DNA of 35,587 bases from Opitutales bacterium. GTDB taxonomy: Bacteria > Verrucomicrobiota > Verrucomicrobiia > Opitutales > Oceanipulchritudinaceae. The position numbers and the translations under genes are program-made. Below the pieces are notes generated by a model. It was not told the origin of the DNA and did no database searches. It saw nothing but the letters and a program-made list of their open reading frames with translations. Numbering within the stretch: the stretch's first letter is position 1; the number at the start of each line of letters is the position of its first letter. Shown here in pieces: positions 10,659-19,090 of this stretch. Where the stretch lies: positions 1 to 35,587 of the forward strand of contig JAFIGG010000038.1 in NCBI GenBank assembly GCA_020831485.1. Direction: 5' to 3'.

Positions 10659-11147
10659 TTAGAATTCTTCACCAGACTCTTCACTGTTATCCCCCTTGAC
10701 AGAGGATTTTTTCATCATTCCCCGAATCGCTTCGATCAACTTATCCGTCGTATCTACTTTTTGAATGCATACTCTCGCACCTGCGCGGAGCGCGCTCTCC
10801 AGAACCGAAATATCCTGACACATCGTATACACAACCAGTGCAACCTCCGGATTTAAAAAGCGGATATCCCTGATTAGATCGATACCACTGCGTTTTCCCA
10901 AGGTAAGGTCCACTGAAATAACATCGACCTGGCAATCACGCAAAAGCTCCAAGGCCTGCTCAGCATTTCCGGCTTCACCACAAACAGCCATATCCCCCGC
11001 GCGTTCGAGGGATTCAGCAAGTCCATAGCGTACGACAGGATGGTCATCGACAAGGAAAACACGGATTTTAATACTCGCAGCAGTGCCTTTGGACTTCAGC
11101 GATTTTTGTTTCTTCCGGATAGGTTTGAGAACGATTGTAGCGGCCAT
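10659..11147 (-). CDS. Stand-alone receiver-domain protein
   Basis: This is a 162-residue protein with one receiver domain (about 27-148). The acidic pair Asp34-Asp35, phosphoacceptor Asp80 (in VISVDLTLG), Thr108 and Lys130 are all in place, so it should be phosphorylatable. A Lys/Arg-rich N-terminal extension of about 25 residues and a short acidic tail are the only extra parts; there is no DNA-binding domain. The receiver resembles NarL/LuxR-type receivers (LVDDHPVVRYGL). It faces the hybrid kinase with only 20 bases between the two stops, so it may act as its phosphotransfer partner or sink; that link is inferred from position only. The ATG start at 11147 is the first good one before the domain. 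Confidence 0.85.
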   Translation of the reverse strand: MAATIVLKPIRKKQKSLKSKGTAASIKIRVFLVDDHPVVRYGLAESLERAGDMAVCGEAGNAEQALELLRDCQVDVISVDLTLGKRSGIDLIRDIRFLNPEVALVVYTMCQDISVLESALRAGARVCIQKVDTTDKLIEAIRGMMKKSSVKGDNSEESGEEF

Positions 11148-11210
11148 TGACTTATCCTTCTATAGAATCGGTGTGGTAAAGATAGATGTGCATGCTCGAA
11201 GTCTACACTC

Positions 11211-11243
11211 GTGCAGTCACTGCACAAAGGGGGCATTGACCCC
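11211..11243 (-). terminator. Two adjacent small hairpins between two minus-strand genes
   Basis: The 145-base gap 11148-11292 holds two inverted repeats: GTGCAG-TCA-CTGCAC (11211-11225) and GGGG-CATTGA-CCCC (11230-11243). They lie about 50 bases after the stop of the minus-strand gene ending at 11293 and before the receiver gene. They could end the polysaccharide transcript, or be operator or leader elements for the receiver gene. Only a short T run follows, so an intrinsic terminator is a weak call. Confidence 0.35.
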
Positions 11244-11292
11244 AATATTGGAGAAGCAAGGGAGCCATCCAGCGAATACTGCTCCGTTCGTT

Positions 11293-12519
11293 TCAGCGAA
11301 AATTCTGCCAGATATAGCGATATGCGGAAACATAGCCTTTGAAGGAGTTCGCCTCCGTGCGCAGCAATCGTTTCAATACTGCGTGACGGGGGTCCTCGGT
11401 CGATGTCAACCGGTCCCAAAGCAGGATCGGCAAGGCACGGTAGAGGCGTTCTCTTGGATAGCGCAGCGCCTTTGAATCCAATAGACCCGAGAGACCAAAA
11501 CGCCTGAAATTGATCAACCCGTTGCGCACGGCACCTGTTTCCGGACACTTGTTCTCGGGGCCATCAACATATTCCGCGAAGGTGTCATAATCCCGCTCCA
11601 GACGCAGTGACTCCAGCCAGAGCCAAACGCGCCCAGCCAGCTCGGACAAGCTCTCGAAATCCTGTAGCAAGGCGGAACGGGACGGCTCCGTAGGCTTTGG
11701 ATTTAGCTTGAAATCGACCCCGCGCTCATGCTGGGCAAGCACAGCACCGAACCAGTCCCAGAGGGGATCTACCGGCAAACCATTGATTCGCCGGGAGCGC
11801 TCTCTACAACTCCAGTGATAGCGGCCTTTCGCCACGAGAACCGCGTCGCCCAGCGCCAGCCGAACCTTGGCCAGATTGCGCCCAATGTTATCGGCATCCT
11901 CATCTGTAAGTTCCCGTTTCTCCAGCGATTCCATCGCAAACACCAGACCGATGCAGCGGTTCATCAATAAACGGGTAGCCTCGGCCATCGGGATGTCTTC
12001 GGCCTTGCGGTGGTGTCCGCAAACGTCGATCAAGGACTTGTCCCCCATCAGCAATTTATGGCCCTTTATCAGGTCATAGGTGAACATGCTCACCGGTTGG
12101 CGCCTGAGCGTTTTCGGACCAAGAATCTTAAACTCAACTTCGACTCCGGCCAGACTGGACAACTCATGCACCAGCTTATCGAGCACAGGGCCCATTCGAC
12201 GTTCATTGAGGATCGGATTGCCCTTCACGATCAGGTAGAACTCAAGGTCATTGTAGGGTCGGTCCTGCTGCTCAGTCCGAAATACCCCGCCCTCGCCTCG
12301 GCCATAGCCACCCCCCAGTAAAACGCCCTTTAAGCGTCGCCCTTTAAGGTTCTTCTGCAAGGCGCTTTGCACCTGGTCGCAAACCTTTTCGAGTTGGGCT
12401 TCGAGACCGGCGTCTCCATCGACGGTAAAGCGTTTCGGATTTGGCTTTTGCTCATCCGAAGCAGCCACAGGTGAAGGATTCTTCAAAGTCATTTTTTTGG
12501 ATTTAGGTAATGCAGACAT
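11293..12519 (-). CDS. Predicted nucleotidyltransferase-fold protein of unknown function
   Basis: I do not recognise this 408-residue protein as a named family. Residues 66-95 carry LLGGGYGRGEGG followed by YNDLEFYLIV, which fits the nucleotidyltransferase-fold pattern of a glycine-rich turn, then D-x-E (Asp91, Glu93), with a possible third acidic residue in GVEVEF (Glu127 or Glu129). The first 30 residues are Lys/Pro-rich and probably disordered. The remaining 250 residues look helical, rich in Arg and Trp, and could bind substrate. There is no signal peptide or membrane segment. The start codon overlaps the stop of the upstream glycosyltransferase by one base (TAATG), so the two are probably translationally coupled and act in the same polysaccharide pathway. 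A nucleotide or phosphate transfer to a glycan or carrier is a guess. Confidence 0.8.
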   Translation of the reverse strand: MSALPKSKKMTLKNPSPVAASDEQKPNPKRFTVDGDAGLEAQLEKVCDQVQSALQKNLKGRRLKGVLLGGGYGRGEGGVFRTEQQDRPYNDLEFYLIVKGNPILNERRMGPVLDKLVHELSSLAGVEVEFKILGPKTLRRQPVSMFTYDLIKGHKLLMGDKSLIDVCGHHRKAEDIPMAEATRLLMNRCIGLVFAMESLEKRELTDEDADNIGRNLAKVRLALGDAVLVAKGRYHWSCRERSRRINGLPVDPLWDWFGAVLAQHERGVDFKLNPKPTEPSRSALLQDFESLSELAGRVWLWLESLRLERDYDTFAEYVDGPENKCPETGAVRNGLINFRRFGLSGLLDSKALRYPRERLYRALPILLWDRLTSTEDPRHAVLKRLLRTEANSFKGYVSAYRYIWQNFR

Positions 12520-13457
12520 TAAATTGAAAGTTTTCGTTCACTGTCAGGGAGCCAGACTGGCGGAAGGATACTTGAGTCCTGACTGTTTTCGCGAAATCGT
12601 TTCCAGCCGCTGCGAAAGCCCTTCAAGCGCGCGCTCCGCTGCACATAGCGGATGTACAGCCCATAGGGCCATTCCCGCATACGTTTATTGCGGTAACAAT
12701 ACATCAGGTCGCGGCGAGCATCCTTAACACAGCCCAATAGCACCGTGCGGAAAAAGTTCAATTCCCGAGGACTTCCCTCCCACACCATGGCCAGGGCAAC
12801 ACCTTCACCGTGCTGACGCCGGGCCGCCTGGCGGGGACCGTAATTGTGTGAATGGGTAACCCCGGATTCCGGGACATAGACAACTTTATAACCCATTGCC
12901 CGGCACCAACGGGTGTATTCATCGTCTTCCGAAAACTGCATGCGCTCATTGAAACCGCGCAGCGCCCAGATATCCTTACGGATGCCGCTGCTGACCATGC
13001 TGAAAAAGTTCTGCAAGTGCGCCGGAGCCCCCTCGTTACCAAAGCAGCGATCGTAGTCGGCTGCGTATACTGCATCGCAATTAGGCCGCGCAAACTGTCG
13101 CCCAAACACAGCCGCAACCCGTCGGTCCTGCAAGCTCTCGACCAAGGGCCTCAGCCAGTTGCGGCCGATCGGTGTGGCATCGGCATTGAGAAAAATTACC
13201 AGATTGGAGCGGGCCAGGCGCATCCCCTGGTTCATTACCCGTGAGGGATTGTAATCGGCTGCTTCGATCTGGATAAAGTGCTGAGGCTTCGCCTCTTCAA
13301 TAAGGGCCTTCGAGCCATCGCTTGAGCCGCCATCGATGACAATCAACTCCCAATTAGGGTAATCCTGAACGCACAGAGCGGCCAGGGTCTCGCCCAGAGC
13401 CCAGCCCTCGTTGTAAGAACGAATAACAATACTGATCAATGGTGATTCTTTTACCAT
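12519..13457 (-). CDS. Glycosyltransferase family 2
   Basis: This 312-residue GT-A fold glycosyltransferase opens directly with the family-2 core: ISIVIRSYNEG, then VIDGGSSDGS, and a metal-site-like FLNADATPIG at about residue 91. A conserved-looking FSEDDEYTRW motif near 185 is the likely catalytic acidic region. There is no membrane anchor. It would transfer a sugar from a nucleotide donor to a growing lipid-linked glycan on the cytoplasmic side; donor and linkage cannot be read. It is the first gene of a minus-strand pair, with the next gene starting on its stop codon, and it is divergent from another GT2-like gene 110 bases away. Confidence 0.92.
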   Translation of the reverse strand: MVKESPLISIVIRSYNEGWALGETLAALCVQDYPNWELIVIDGGSSDGSKALIEEAKPQHFIQIEAADYNPSRVMNQGMRLARSNLVIFLNADATPIGRNWLRPLVESLQDRRVAAVFGRQFARPNCDAVYAADYDRCFGNEGAPAHLQNFFSMVSSGIRKDIWALRGFNERMQFSEDDEYTRWCRAMGYKVVYVPESGVTHSHNYGPRQAARRQHGEGVALAMVWEGSPRELNFFRTVLLGCVKDARRDLMYCYRNKRMREWPYGLYIRYVQRSARLKGFRSGWKRFRENSQDSSILPPVWLPDSERKLSI

Positions 13458-13490
13458 GGCTGCATTCTATTAATTGAGCCGCTCACACTC

Positions 13491-13533
13491 CATGGGGTGG
13501 TCGCCCCTATCCTTTCGGGTCCCGAACCCCATG
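13491..13533. promoter_or_regulatory. Nested inverted repeats in a divergent promoter region
   Basis: The 110-base gap between two divergent glycosyltransferase genes holds a perfect palindrome, TTCGGG-T-CCCGAA (13514-13526), inside a wider inverted repeat, CATGGGGT (13491-13498) and ACCCCATG (13526-13533). The symmetry and placement suit an operator controlling both directions, or a stem-loop in an mRNA leader. No convincing -35/-10 pair was seen. Confidence 0.4.
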
Positions 13534-13567
13534 CAAAAGTCTACGGCCATCCGCTAAAATTTCCCAC

Positions 13568-14707
13568 ATGTTAAACAGCTATGCCAAAACCGGGATCGTA
13601 TCAGCACCCGAATCACCGGTATCGGTATCCATCGGCCTGCTGGCCCGCAATGAGGCCGAAGGCATTCGGGAAACCCTCGATTCCCTCTTTGAGCAAACAA
13701 TCCTGAATGAAGCGAACAGGCGTAAATGCCTGCTGGAAATCATCTGTATCGTGAATGGCAGCGAAGACGCAACCGCATCGCTCGTCAGCGAATACTTCAA
13801 ACAAAACCCCTTGAGAACAGGATGCACCGCACGGGTCATAAATCTATTTGAAGCGGGCAAAATCAATGCCTGGAATCAATTTGTCCATAGATACTCAACC
13901 GAATCGGCAAAGTATTTGATCCTTATGGACGCTGACATCGTCTTCGGGCACCCCGCGACCCTGTGGAACCTCTGCAGTGAACTTGAAACGCAGCCGAATG
14001 CAGAAGTGGCAACCGGAGAGCCCGTCAAGGACCTTTCTCTCAAGCCCTCGCCTTCCCTCCGCGAAAGGTTATCGTTGTCGACATCCAGAATGACACAAAA
14101 GAGTGGAGCCCAAATGACTGGTCAGCTCTACTGCATACGCAGCGAAACTGCCCGCAGAATCCATCTGCCACGCCAACTGGCTGCCTGCGAAGACGGTTTG
14201 ATTAAATGCCTTGTGTGCACGGATTTCGGTAATGTGACGCCGCAACCCGAACGCATCGTGAAAACGGACCAGGCGAGCCACGTGTTCAAAGCCTACGTTA
14301 CATTGAATGAAATCCTACAAAATCAGCGCAGGCAGATGATTGGGCAGACCTACATCCACGTGCTCGTCGACCAATTCATCCCCAGCCTCACAAGTTATCA
14401 GCGATCAGATCTAAAAACAGTGCTTACGCAATTGGATGAAGATGAACCGGATTGGCTTCGGAAACTCATTAAAGCCCACCTCGCCAGAACCCGCTATTTC
14501 TGGCGAATGTTCCCTGGTCTGACAACTTTTCGCATGCGCCGTCTGAACGCCTTGAAAAAGCGGGATCACCTGCGTCACATGCCAGCTGCCATGGTCGGTT
14601 CGCTGTTTTCTCTGGTTGCAGCCTGGATGGCCGCATCGAGTCTGCGCAAGGGCGAAACGGACATCTGGCCCAGCAAAGTTCCAACAAACTTAAAGTCGGG
14701 CAATTAA
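13568..14707 (+). CDS. Glycosyltransferase family 2-like protein
   Basis: This 379-residue protein has a GT-A fold N-terminal half: VSIGLLARNEAEGIRETL at about 20-37, IICIVNGSEDAT near 60 and the metal-binding type motif LILMDADIVFG near 120. A TGQLYCIRSE segment and an ACEDGLIK acidic motif near 208 fit the acceptor side and catalytic acid of this class. The C-terminal part is basic, with a weakly hydrophobic stretch at about 340-360 that could touch the membrane. It is the first gene of a three-gene plus-strand block with a polymerase-like membrane protein and a GT4. It most likely adds one sugar to the lipid-linked repeat unit; substrate unknown. Confidence 0.85.
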   Translation: MLNSYAKTGIVSAPESPVSVSIGLLARNEAEGIRETLDSLFEQTILNEANRRKCLLEIICIVNGSEDATASLVSEYFKQNPLRTGCTARVINLFEAGKINAWNQFVHRYSTESAKYLILMDADIVFGHPATLWNLCSELETQPNAEVATGEPVKDLSLKPSPSLRERLSLSTSRMTQKSGAQMTGQLYCIRSETARRIHLPRQLAACEDGLIKCLVCTDFGNVTPQPERIVKTDQASHVFKAYVTLNEILQNQRRQMIGQTYIHVLVDQFIPSLTSYQRSDLKTVLTQLDEDEPDWLRKLIKAHLARTRYFWRMFPGLTTFRMRRLNALKKRDHLRHMPAAMVGSLFSLVAAWMAASSLRKGETDIWPSKVPTNLKSGN

Positions 14708-14730
14708 TTCCGACCTGACGGGTCCGCACA

Positions 14731-14742
14731 GCACAGCTGTGC
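14731..14742. repeat. Perfect 12-base palindrome upstream of the polymerase-like gene
   Basis: GCACAGCTGTGC is a perfect palindrome ending 13 bases before the ATG at 14756, in the 48-base gap after the GT2-like gene. It could be a protein-binding site or a small hairpin near the ribosome binding region; its role is not known. Confidence 0.4.
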
Positions 14743-14755
14743 ACCCCTTTACCCA

Positions 14756-16168
14756 ATGACTGATCTTCCCATTTATTTTGAAACGAAGGATTGGATCGGG
14801 TTACTGATTCTGATCCCTTCATTCATTCTGGCTTCAAGCATTCTGATGACCTCGCAACGTCTGCGGGAACTTGCCCTGTTTCTGGTTATCACCGGGACCG
14901 TTTTTGCCGTCCGCCTGGACATCAGCGTCTACGGAGCGCACTGGTACCGGGGCACCACCAGAGGTTTTGAAATCACATTCATCGATGTCCTCGCCGTATC
15001 CCTCCTTTTCAGCACAATCCTGATTACAAAGGGAAAGCGCTTCTATTGGCCGGCCAGCTTGTCGCCCATGCTTCTGTATTTCTTCTTCGCGGTCTGTTCG
15101 GTTGCCTTCATCGAACCACGTATTTTTGGATTCTATGAACTACACAAGATGCTGCGCGGCCTGATGTTTTTCCTCCTTGCAGCATTCTGCATCCGCAGCA
15201 AACGGGACCTCAGCATTGTCATCGCGGCGCTTTGTGTTGCTGTATCCATCGAGGCTATCTGGGCGCTCAGGCAGCGTATATTCCTCGGAATCGAGCGCAC
15301 GCCGGGAACATTGGAACATGCCAACAGCCTGTCCATGTATCTGTGCATGGTCACTCCCGTGTTGGTAGCGGCCGCGACCTCCGGGTTGTCCCACTGGTTG
15401 CGTTGGTTCTGCTGGATTACGGTCGCTGCGGCGACCATGGGCATGGCCCTGACCATTTCTCGTGCGGGCATACCCATTTTTATCACTGTCGTTGGTGGTG
15501 CGGCCATCTGGTCGATTTCCTGGAAGCCAACAATCACAAAGGTAACAGCCATTGCAGTTGTCATATTGGGTTTCGGCTTTCTAACACTGCAATCCTGGGA
15601 TTCGATTCTCGAGCGCTATCAGGAAGCATCCTTTGAAGATGAATACCTGGATGAAGAAAACCTAGGCCGCGGCTACTATTTTCGTCAGGCCGATGTGATC
15701 CTGACGGACAGGGCATTTGGCGTGGGTCTAAACAACTGGTCTTATTGGGTGAGTAATGAATATGGGCGTCAGGCAGGCCAGCTCTACCACAATTACGCAG
15801 CGGTTGTTTATGATCCAAATGAAGATTTTATAGACATCTATCGCTTCGCCGCGCCCGCGCACAACCTCGGACTGCTGACCGTCGGTGAACTGGGATGGGC
15901 CGGTCTGGCCCTGTTCAGCATCCTCTGGCTGCGCTGGTTCCATATCGGTGCAGGATTCCTAAAGCGACGTGTCAATGAAAGCGCCTACCAGATCGGCTTC
16001 GGCGTATTCGTCGCAATGATAGGACTCTTCCTTCACAGCTTCACGGAGTGGACCTATCGTCAGGCCGAGATATTTATAACTTTTAATCTGCTCTTGGGCA
16101 TGCTGGTGGCGATACACCACTACTACAAAACCCGAGACCACGAAGATTCAACCGTCAATTTAAACTGA
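14756..16168 (+). CDS. O-antigen ligase/polymerase-like membrane protein (Wzy/WaaL family)
   Basis: This 470-residue integral membrane protein has about ten or more hydrophobic segments. A long periplasmic-type loop at about 285-375 contains RGYYFRQADVIL, GVGLNNW and an AHNLGLLTVGELGW stretch, where the H-N-x-x-L pattern is typical of the O-antigen ligase/polymerase superfamily. Upstream, TLEHANSLSMYL and ISRAG are also typical. Members polymerise undecaprenyl-linked repeat units or join the glycan to its final acceptor at the periplasmic face; polymerase and ligase cannot be told apart here. It starts 48 bases after the GT2-like gene and ends 10 bases before the GT4, so it is in the middle of an operon. 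No flippase or chain-length regulator is encoded nearby. Confidence 0.88.
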   Translation: MTDLPIYFETKDWIGLLILIPSFILASSILMTSQRLRELALFLVITGTVFAVRLDISVYGAHWYRGTTRGFEITFIDVLAVSLLFSTILITKGKRFYWPASLSPMLLYFFFAVCSVAFIEPRIFGFYELHKMLRGLMFFLLAAFCIRSKRDLSIVIAALCVAVSIEAIWALRQRIFLGIERTPGTLEHANSLSMYLCMVTPVLVAAATSGLSHWLRWFCWITVAAATMGMALTISRAGIPIFITVVGGAAIWSISWKPTITKVTAIAVVILGFGFLTLQSWDSILERYQEASFEDEYLDEENLGRGYYFRQADVILTDRAFGVGLNNWSYWVSNEYGRQAGQLYHNYAAVVYDPNEDFIDIYRFAAPAHNLGLLTVGELGWAGLALFSILWLRWFHIGAGFLKRRVNESAYQIGFGVFVAMIGLFLHSFTEWTYRQAEIFITFNLLLGMLVAIHHYYKTRDHEDSTVNLN

Positions 16169-16178
16169 AAGTGCATAC

Positions 16179-17528
16179 ATGAAAACAGCACAAATACTGA
16201 GAAAATACGAACCCAACGAATGGGGTGGAACAGAAAGTGTCCTGCTGGCATCAGTCAAGGGACTACAGCTCAATGACATCCAGTCCGTTGTATTTTGTCC
16301 TAAATTTACCACAACCCCGAACAATACTCCGAAAGCCAACGGCAGCAACGGCTCCTTGGATCCATTGTTGGACACTGGATGTCAGTTCCAGAGATACGAG
16401 GCCTGTGTCCCCGTCTGGGGTCTTTCAGCTGATGCCCGGAAAAGAGCCCGTGCCATCGGCGGCAACCTGTTTTCGTTCGACCTACCCGGCTTACTCCAAT
16501 CCGAGCCTAAACTCGACATCATCCATACCCACACGCTCGGTCGCCTGGGAGGTATTGCCCTAACCATCGCAGAACGCCGTCGTATCCCCTTCGTGGTCAC
16601 AATACATGGAGGCGTTCTGGACTTGGACAGTTCCATTGCCAGGCAATTCAAGGAATCAACCAGTGGCGGCATTGAATGGGGAAAACTTTTCGGCTGGTGG
16701 TGGAACGCCCGCAGCGTTCTCAGTCGGGCCGACGCTATCCTGACCTGCAACTCCAGCGAGGCAGAACTGCTGCGCAAAGCCTTTCCATCCAAAGAAATCA
16801 TCATTCAACCTCATGGCATTGATTGTGCCGCGTTTAACGAGGATCACCGTGCCACTGCCCGTGAGGCCTTTCCAAAGATCCGGGGACGGCGAATCCTCAT
16901 CAGCATCGCCAGAGTTTTCTACGTAAAGAACCAATTATGGCTCGTCCGCCAACTGCCCGAAATCCTCAAACGCCATCCGGACACACTTGTGGTCTTCGCT
17001 GGATCCTGCACCCATCAGGATTATCGGGAGTTGCTGGATAAAGAAGTGGAACGACTCGGTCTCGAGGATCATGTTCTCTTTACCGGCGGCCTGCCCCCGA
17101 GGGACCCCCGCCTAACCGGCCTGCTGCAGGCTGCGGACGCAATGGTGCTGCCTTCCACAGCGGAGACCTTTGGCATCGTCTTCCTCGAAGCCTGGGCAGC
17201 CGGCACACCGATCGTAACCACCCGTACCTCTGGAGCACTTTCCCTAATTCAGGACAAAGAAAATGGCTTTCTTTTCAACCTGGACGAACCCGAAGTGTTC
17301 CAGTCCACAATCGATCGCATCCTCGACTCCCCGGAATCCATCCAACCCCAAATTAAAGCCGGCCTACGGATCGTCCGCGATAATCATGACACGGTAGCCA
17401 TTTCCGCGCAAATACGTTCCTTGTACGCGAAACTGATTGAACAGAAGAAGCCACAAGGATTTCCCCTCCGCCTGCCCCTGCCTGTGCGCTCTGCGCAAAC
17501 CGAAAAATCGCTAAAGGCTAATTTCTAA
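16179..17528 (+). CDS. Glycosyltransferase family 4
   Basis: This 449-residue GT-B fold enzyme has a donor-side N-terminal motif EWGGTESVLLAS at about 13-24, a VVTIHGGVLDLD segment near 140, HGID near 213, an ISIARVFYVKNQ segment near 240 and the C-terminal E-x7-E type motif of retaining enzymes in STAETFGIVFLEAWAAGTPIV near 330. The last 30 residues are basic and Pro-rich and probably disordered. It would transfer a sugar from a nucleotide sugar to the lipid-linked glycan. It follows the polymerase-like gene by 10 bases and ends 17 bases from the stop of the convergent STAS-phosphodiesterase gene. Confidence 0.92.
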   Translation: MKTAQILRKYEPNEWGGTESVLLASVKGLQLNDIQSVVFCPKFTTTPNNTPKANGSNGSLDPLLDTGCQFQRYEACVPVWGLSADARKRARAIGGNLFSFDLPGLLQSEPKLDIIHTHTLGRLGGIALTIAERRRIPFVVTIHGGVLDLDSSIARQFKESTSGGIEWGKLFGWWWNARSVLSRADAILTCNSSEAELLRKAFPSKEIIIQPHGIDCAAFNEDHRATAREAFPKIRGRRILISIARVFYVKNQLWLVRQLPEILKRHPDTLVVFAGSCTHQDYRELLDKEVERLGLEDHVLFTGGLPPRDPRLTGLLQAADAMVLPSTAETFGIVFLEAWAAGTPIVTTRTSGALSLIQDKENGFLFNLDEPEVFQSTIDRILDSPESIQPQIKAGLRIVRDNHDTVAISAQIRSLYAKLIEQKKPQGFPLRLPLPVRSAQTEKSLKANF

Positions 17529-17545
17529 AGACTAAACGATTAAGG

Positions 17546-19090
17546 CTAGCGCGTCACGACCGCTTCAACACTTCTGCTCTCAACAGCACTCTCGGATTTA
17601 TTCGCTACATGTGCGCGAGAGGCGCCGTCGACCATCAGCTTGTAGATGTGCGGTATGTCCGTAACAGTGGCATCGAGGTTTTCCACATTCGTCAGCATGG
17701 ATGCATAGCTTTGGGGAGCGTTCGGGTGATAGCCGTGCATGCCGCGGAGTGGGCGTTCGCCCATGTCGCTGGGAACGATCAGGACGCCTTCGTCGGCGAG
17801 GAAAATCATTTCGCCAAAATAGCGATCGGGGAAGAGCGTGCCGAGGGATTCCAATTCGGCATCACCGAGGATGCGGCCGTTGTTGACTCCGTCGAGGCAT
17901 GCGGTGATGGCGGCGCGGGCAGTATCGTTGGCAAACCAGAACCGGGCCATTGTCGAATCGTAGACCACGGTGTAGTCCTGCGGCATGCGCAAAGACAAGG
18001 CATTGATGCGGGCTTTCAGGTCCAGCAGGTGGTCACAATTGGCCATACCGTGGTCGCTGAAGACGTAAAGCTCAACATCTTCATAATGATTCCTCGCTGT
18101 CGCCATCAACTGGTCCAGCCATTTTTCGTATTCGCGGAGCTTGTCTGAAATACGCGGAGACTGGTTGCCTGTTTCATGCATCAAGCCGTCCAGAGCCGGC
18201 CAGTAGAGAAAGGCGAAGTCAATGGCCTCGCTTGCAATATCGGCATCAAGCGCCTGTAGGTTCTCAAATTCAGGCCGCGTTGGAACGCTGACATGATAAG
18301 GAATCCCGGCATCCGTAAGATGATCGAAAATATTCGGCCCCTTGTTCAGCCCCTTGGGCTCAAGAGGGTTCTTCTTTTCGGTGAAGTCGAACAAGCCGAT
18401 GTGGCGAAAGGGAATATTATAGAGATCGAAATAGCCGCGGAACTTCAGTGGCCCACGGATGAACTTCGACAGCCATCGACGGAAAATCCGCCGACTGGTG
18501 ACAGCCCGCGGCAGCCAACCAAGGGATTTTAGCGAACGGAAGGGTGAATTTCCGGGATCACGGACAAAATAACACCAGTTACGGGTGTCAACCGGCCAGC
18601 GACCTGAAAGGATCGAAGGGATGCAGGCCGAACTGTAGCCAAAAACGGATTTCAATTTCCGCCGAAAAGGTGCCTGCTGATCTGCGAAAGGGTCTTCCTT
18701 TAAGATCTCCCAGCCACAGGCATCCACAAAAACAAACAATGGCAACAATGCCTTTTTCTTCCTTTTCTGTTGCGGATTGGAACCGTTCACGATGGTAAAA
18801 TTTCTTTCCATCCGTGTCAGCCGGAGCATTTGCATGACCGGGGCCGAAGGCTTAATCAGGTGCAATGAAGGGTTAAGGTTTGCTTGCTTGCGGATCGCCT
18901 TTTGGATTGAAACGAGCTTGCTCAAGCCTGTTCCATCGACCGAAGTAACCTGCGAAAGGTCGATCTCGACTCGAACCGTTGCCTTTGGCAGCTCCTCAAG
19001 TATTTGACGGTGGAGGATGCTGCCCCCCTGTTCGTCCAATTGCTGGACATGAGTGACAAGCAAGACCTGATCTTTTAAATGTATTTTCAT
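17546..19090 (-). CDS. STAS domain fused to alkaline-phosphatase-superfamily phosphodiesterase
   Basis: I chose the ATG at 19090 (514 residues) because it overlaps the upstream stop as ATGA and starts directly at the STAS fold; an ATG 45 bases earlier lies inside the upstream gene. Residues 1-103 form a STAS domain with VEIDLSQVTSVDGTGLSKL; the usual phosphorylated D-S-S-G is D52-G-T-G here. A basic linker (106-113) leads to a type I phosphodiesterase/alkaline phosphatase fold: Asp123 in FVDACGWE, a nucleophile candidate Ser153 or Ser154 before PSILSGRWP, Asp301 and His305, Asp346-His347 in SDHGM, and His452 and His455 in MHGYHP. The metal ligands therefore look complete. There is no signal peptide, so it should act in the cytoplasm. 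It is the last gene of a five-gene polysaccharide operon; a phosphoester on a glycan, carrier or nucleotide sugar is a likely substrate, but that is inference. Confidence 0.85.
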   Translation of the reverse strand: MKIHLKDQVLLVTHVQQLDEQGGSILHRQILEELPKATVRVEIDLSQVTSVDGTGLSKLVSIQKAIRKQANLNPSLHLIKPSAPVMQMLRLTRMERNFTIVNGSNPQQKRKKKALLPLFVFVDACGWEILKEDPFADQQAPFRRKLKSVFGYSSACIPSILSGRWPVDTRNWCYFVRDPGNSPFRSLKSLGWLPRAVTSRRIFRRWLSKFIRGPLKFRGYFDLYNIPFRHIGLFDFTEKKNPLEPKGLNKGPNIFDHLTDAGIPYHVSVPTRPEFENLQALDADIASEAIDFAFLYWPALDGLMHETGNQSPRISDKLREYEKWLDQLMATARNHYEDVELYVFSDHGMANCDHLLDLKARINALSLRMPQDYTVVYDSTMARFWFANDTARAAITACLDGVNNGRILGDAELESLGTLFPDRYFGEMIFLADEGVLIVPSDMGERPLRGMHGYHPNAPQSYASMLTNVENLDATVTDIPHIYKLMVDGASRAHVANKSESAVESRSVEAVVTR

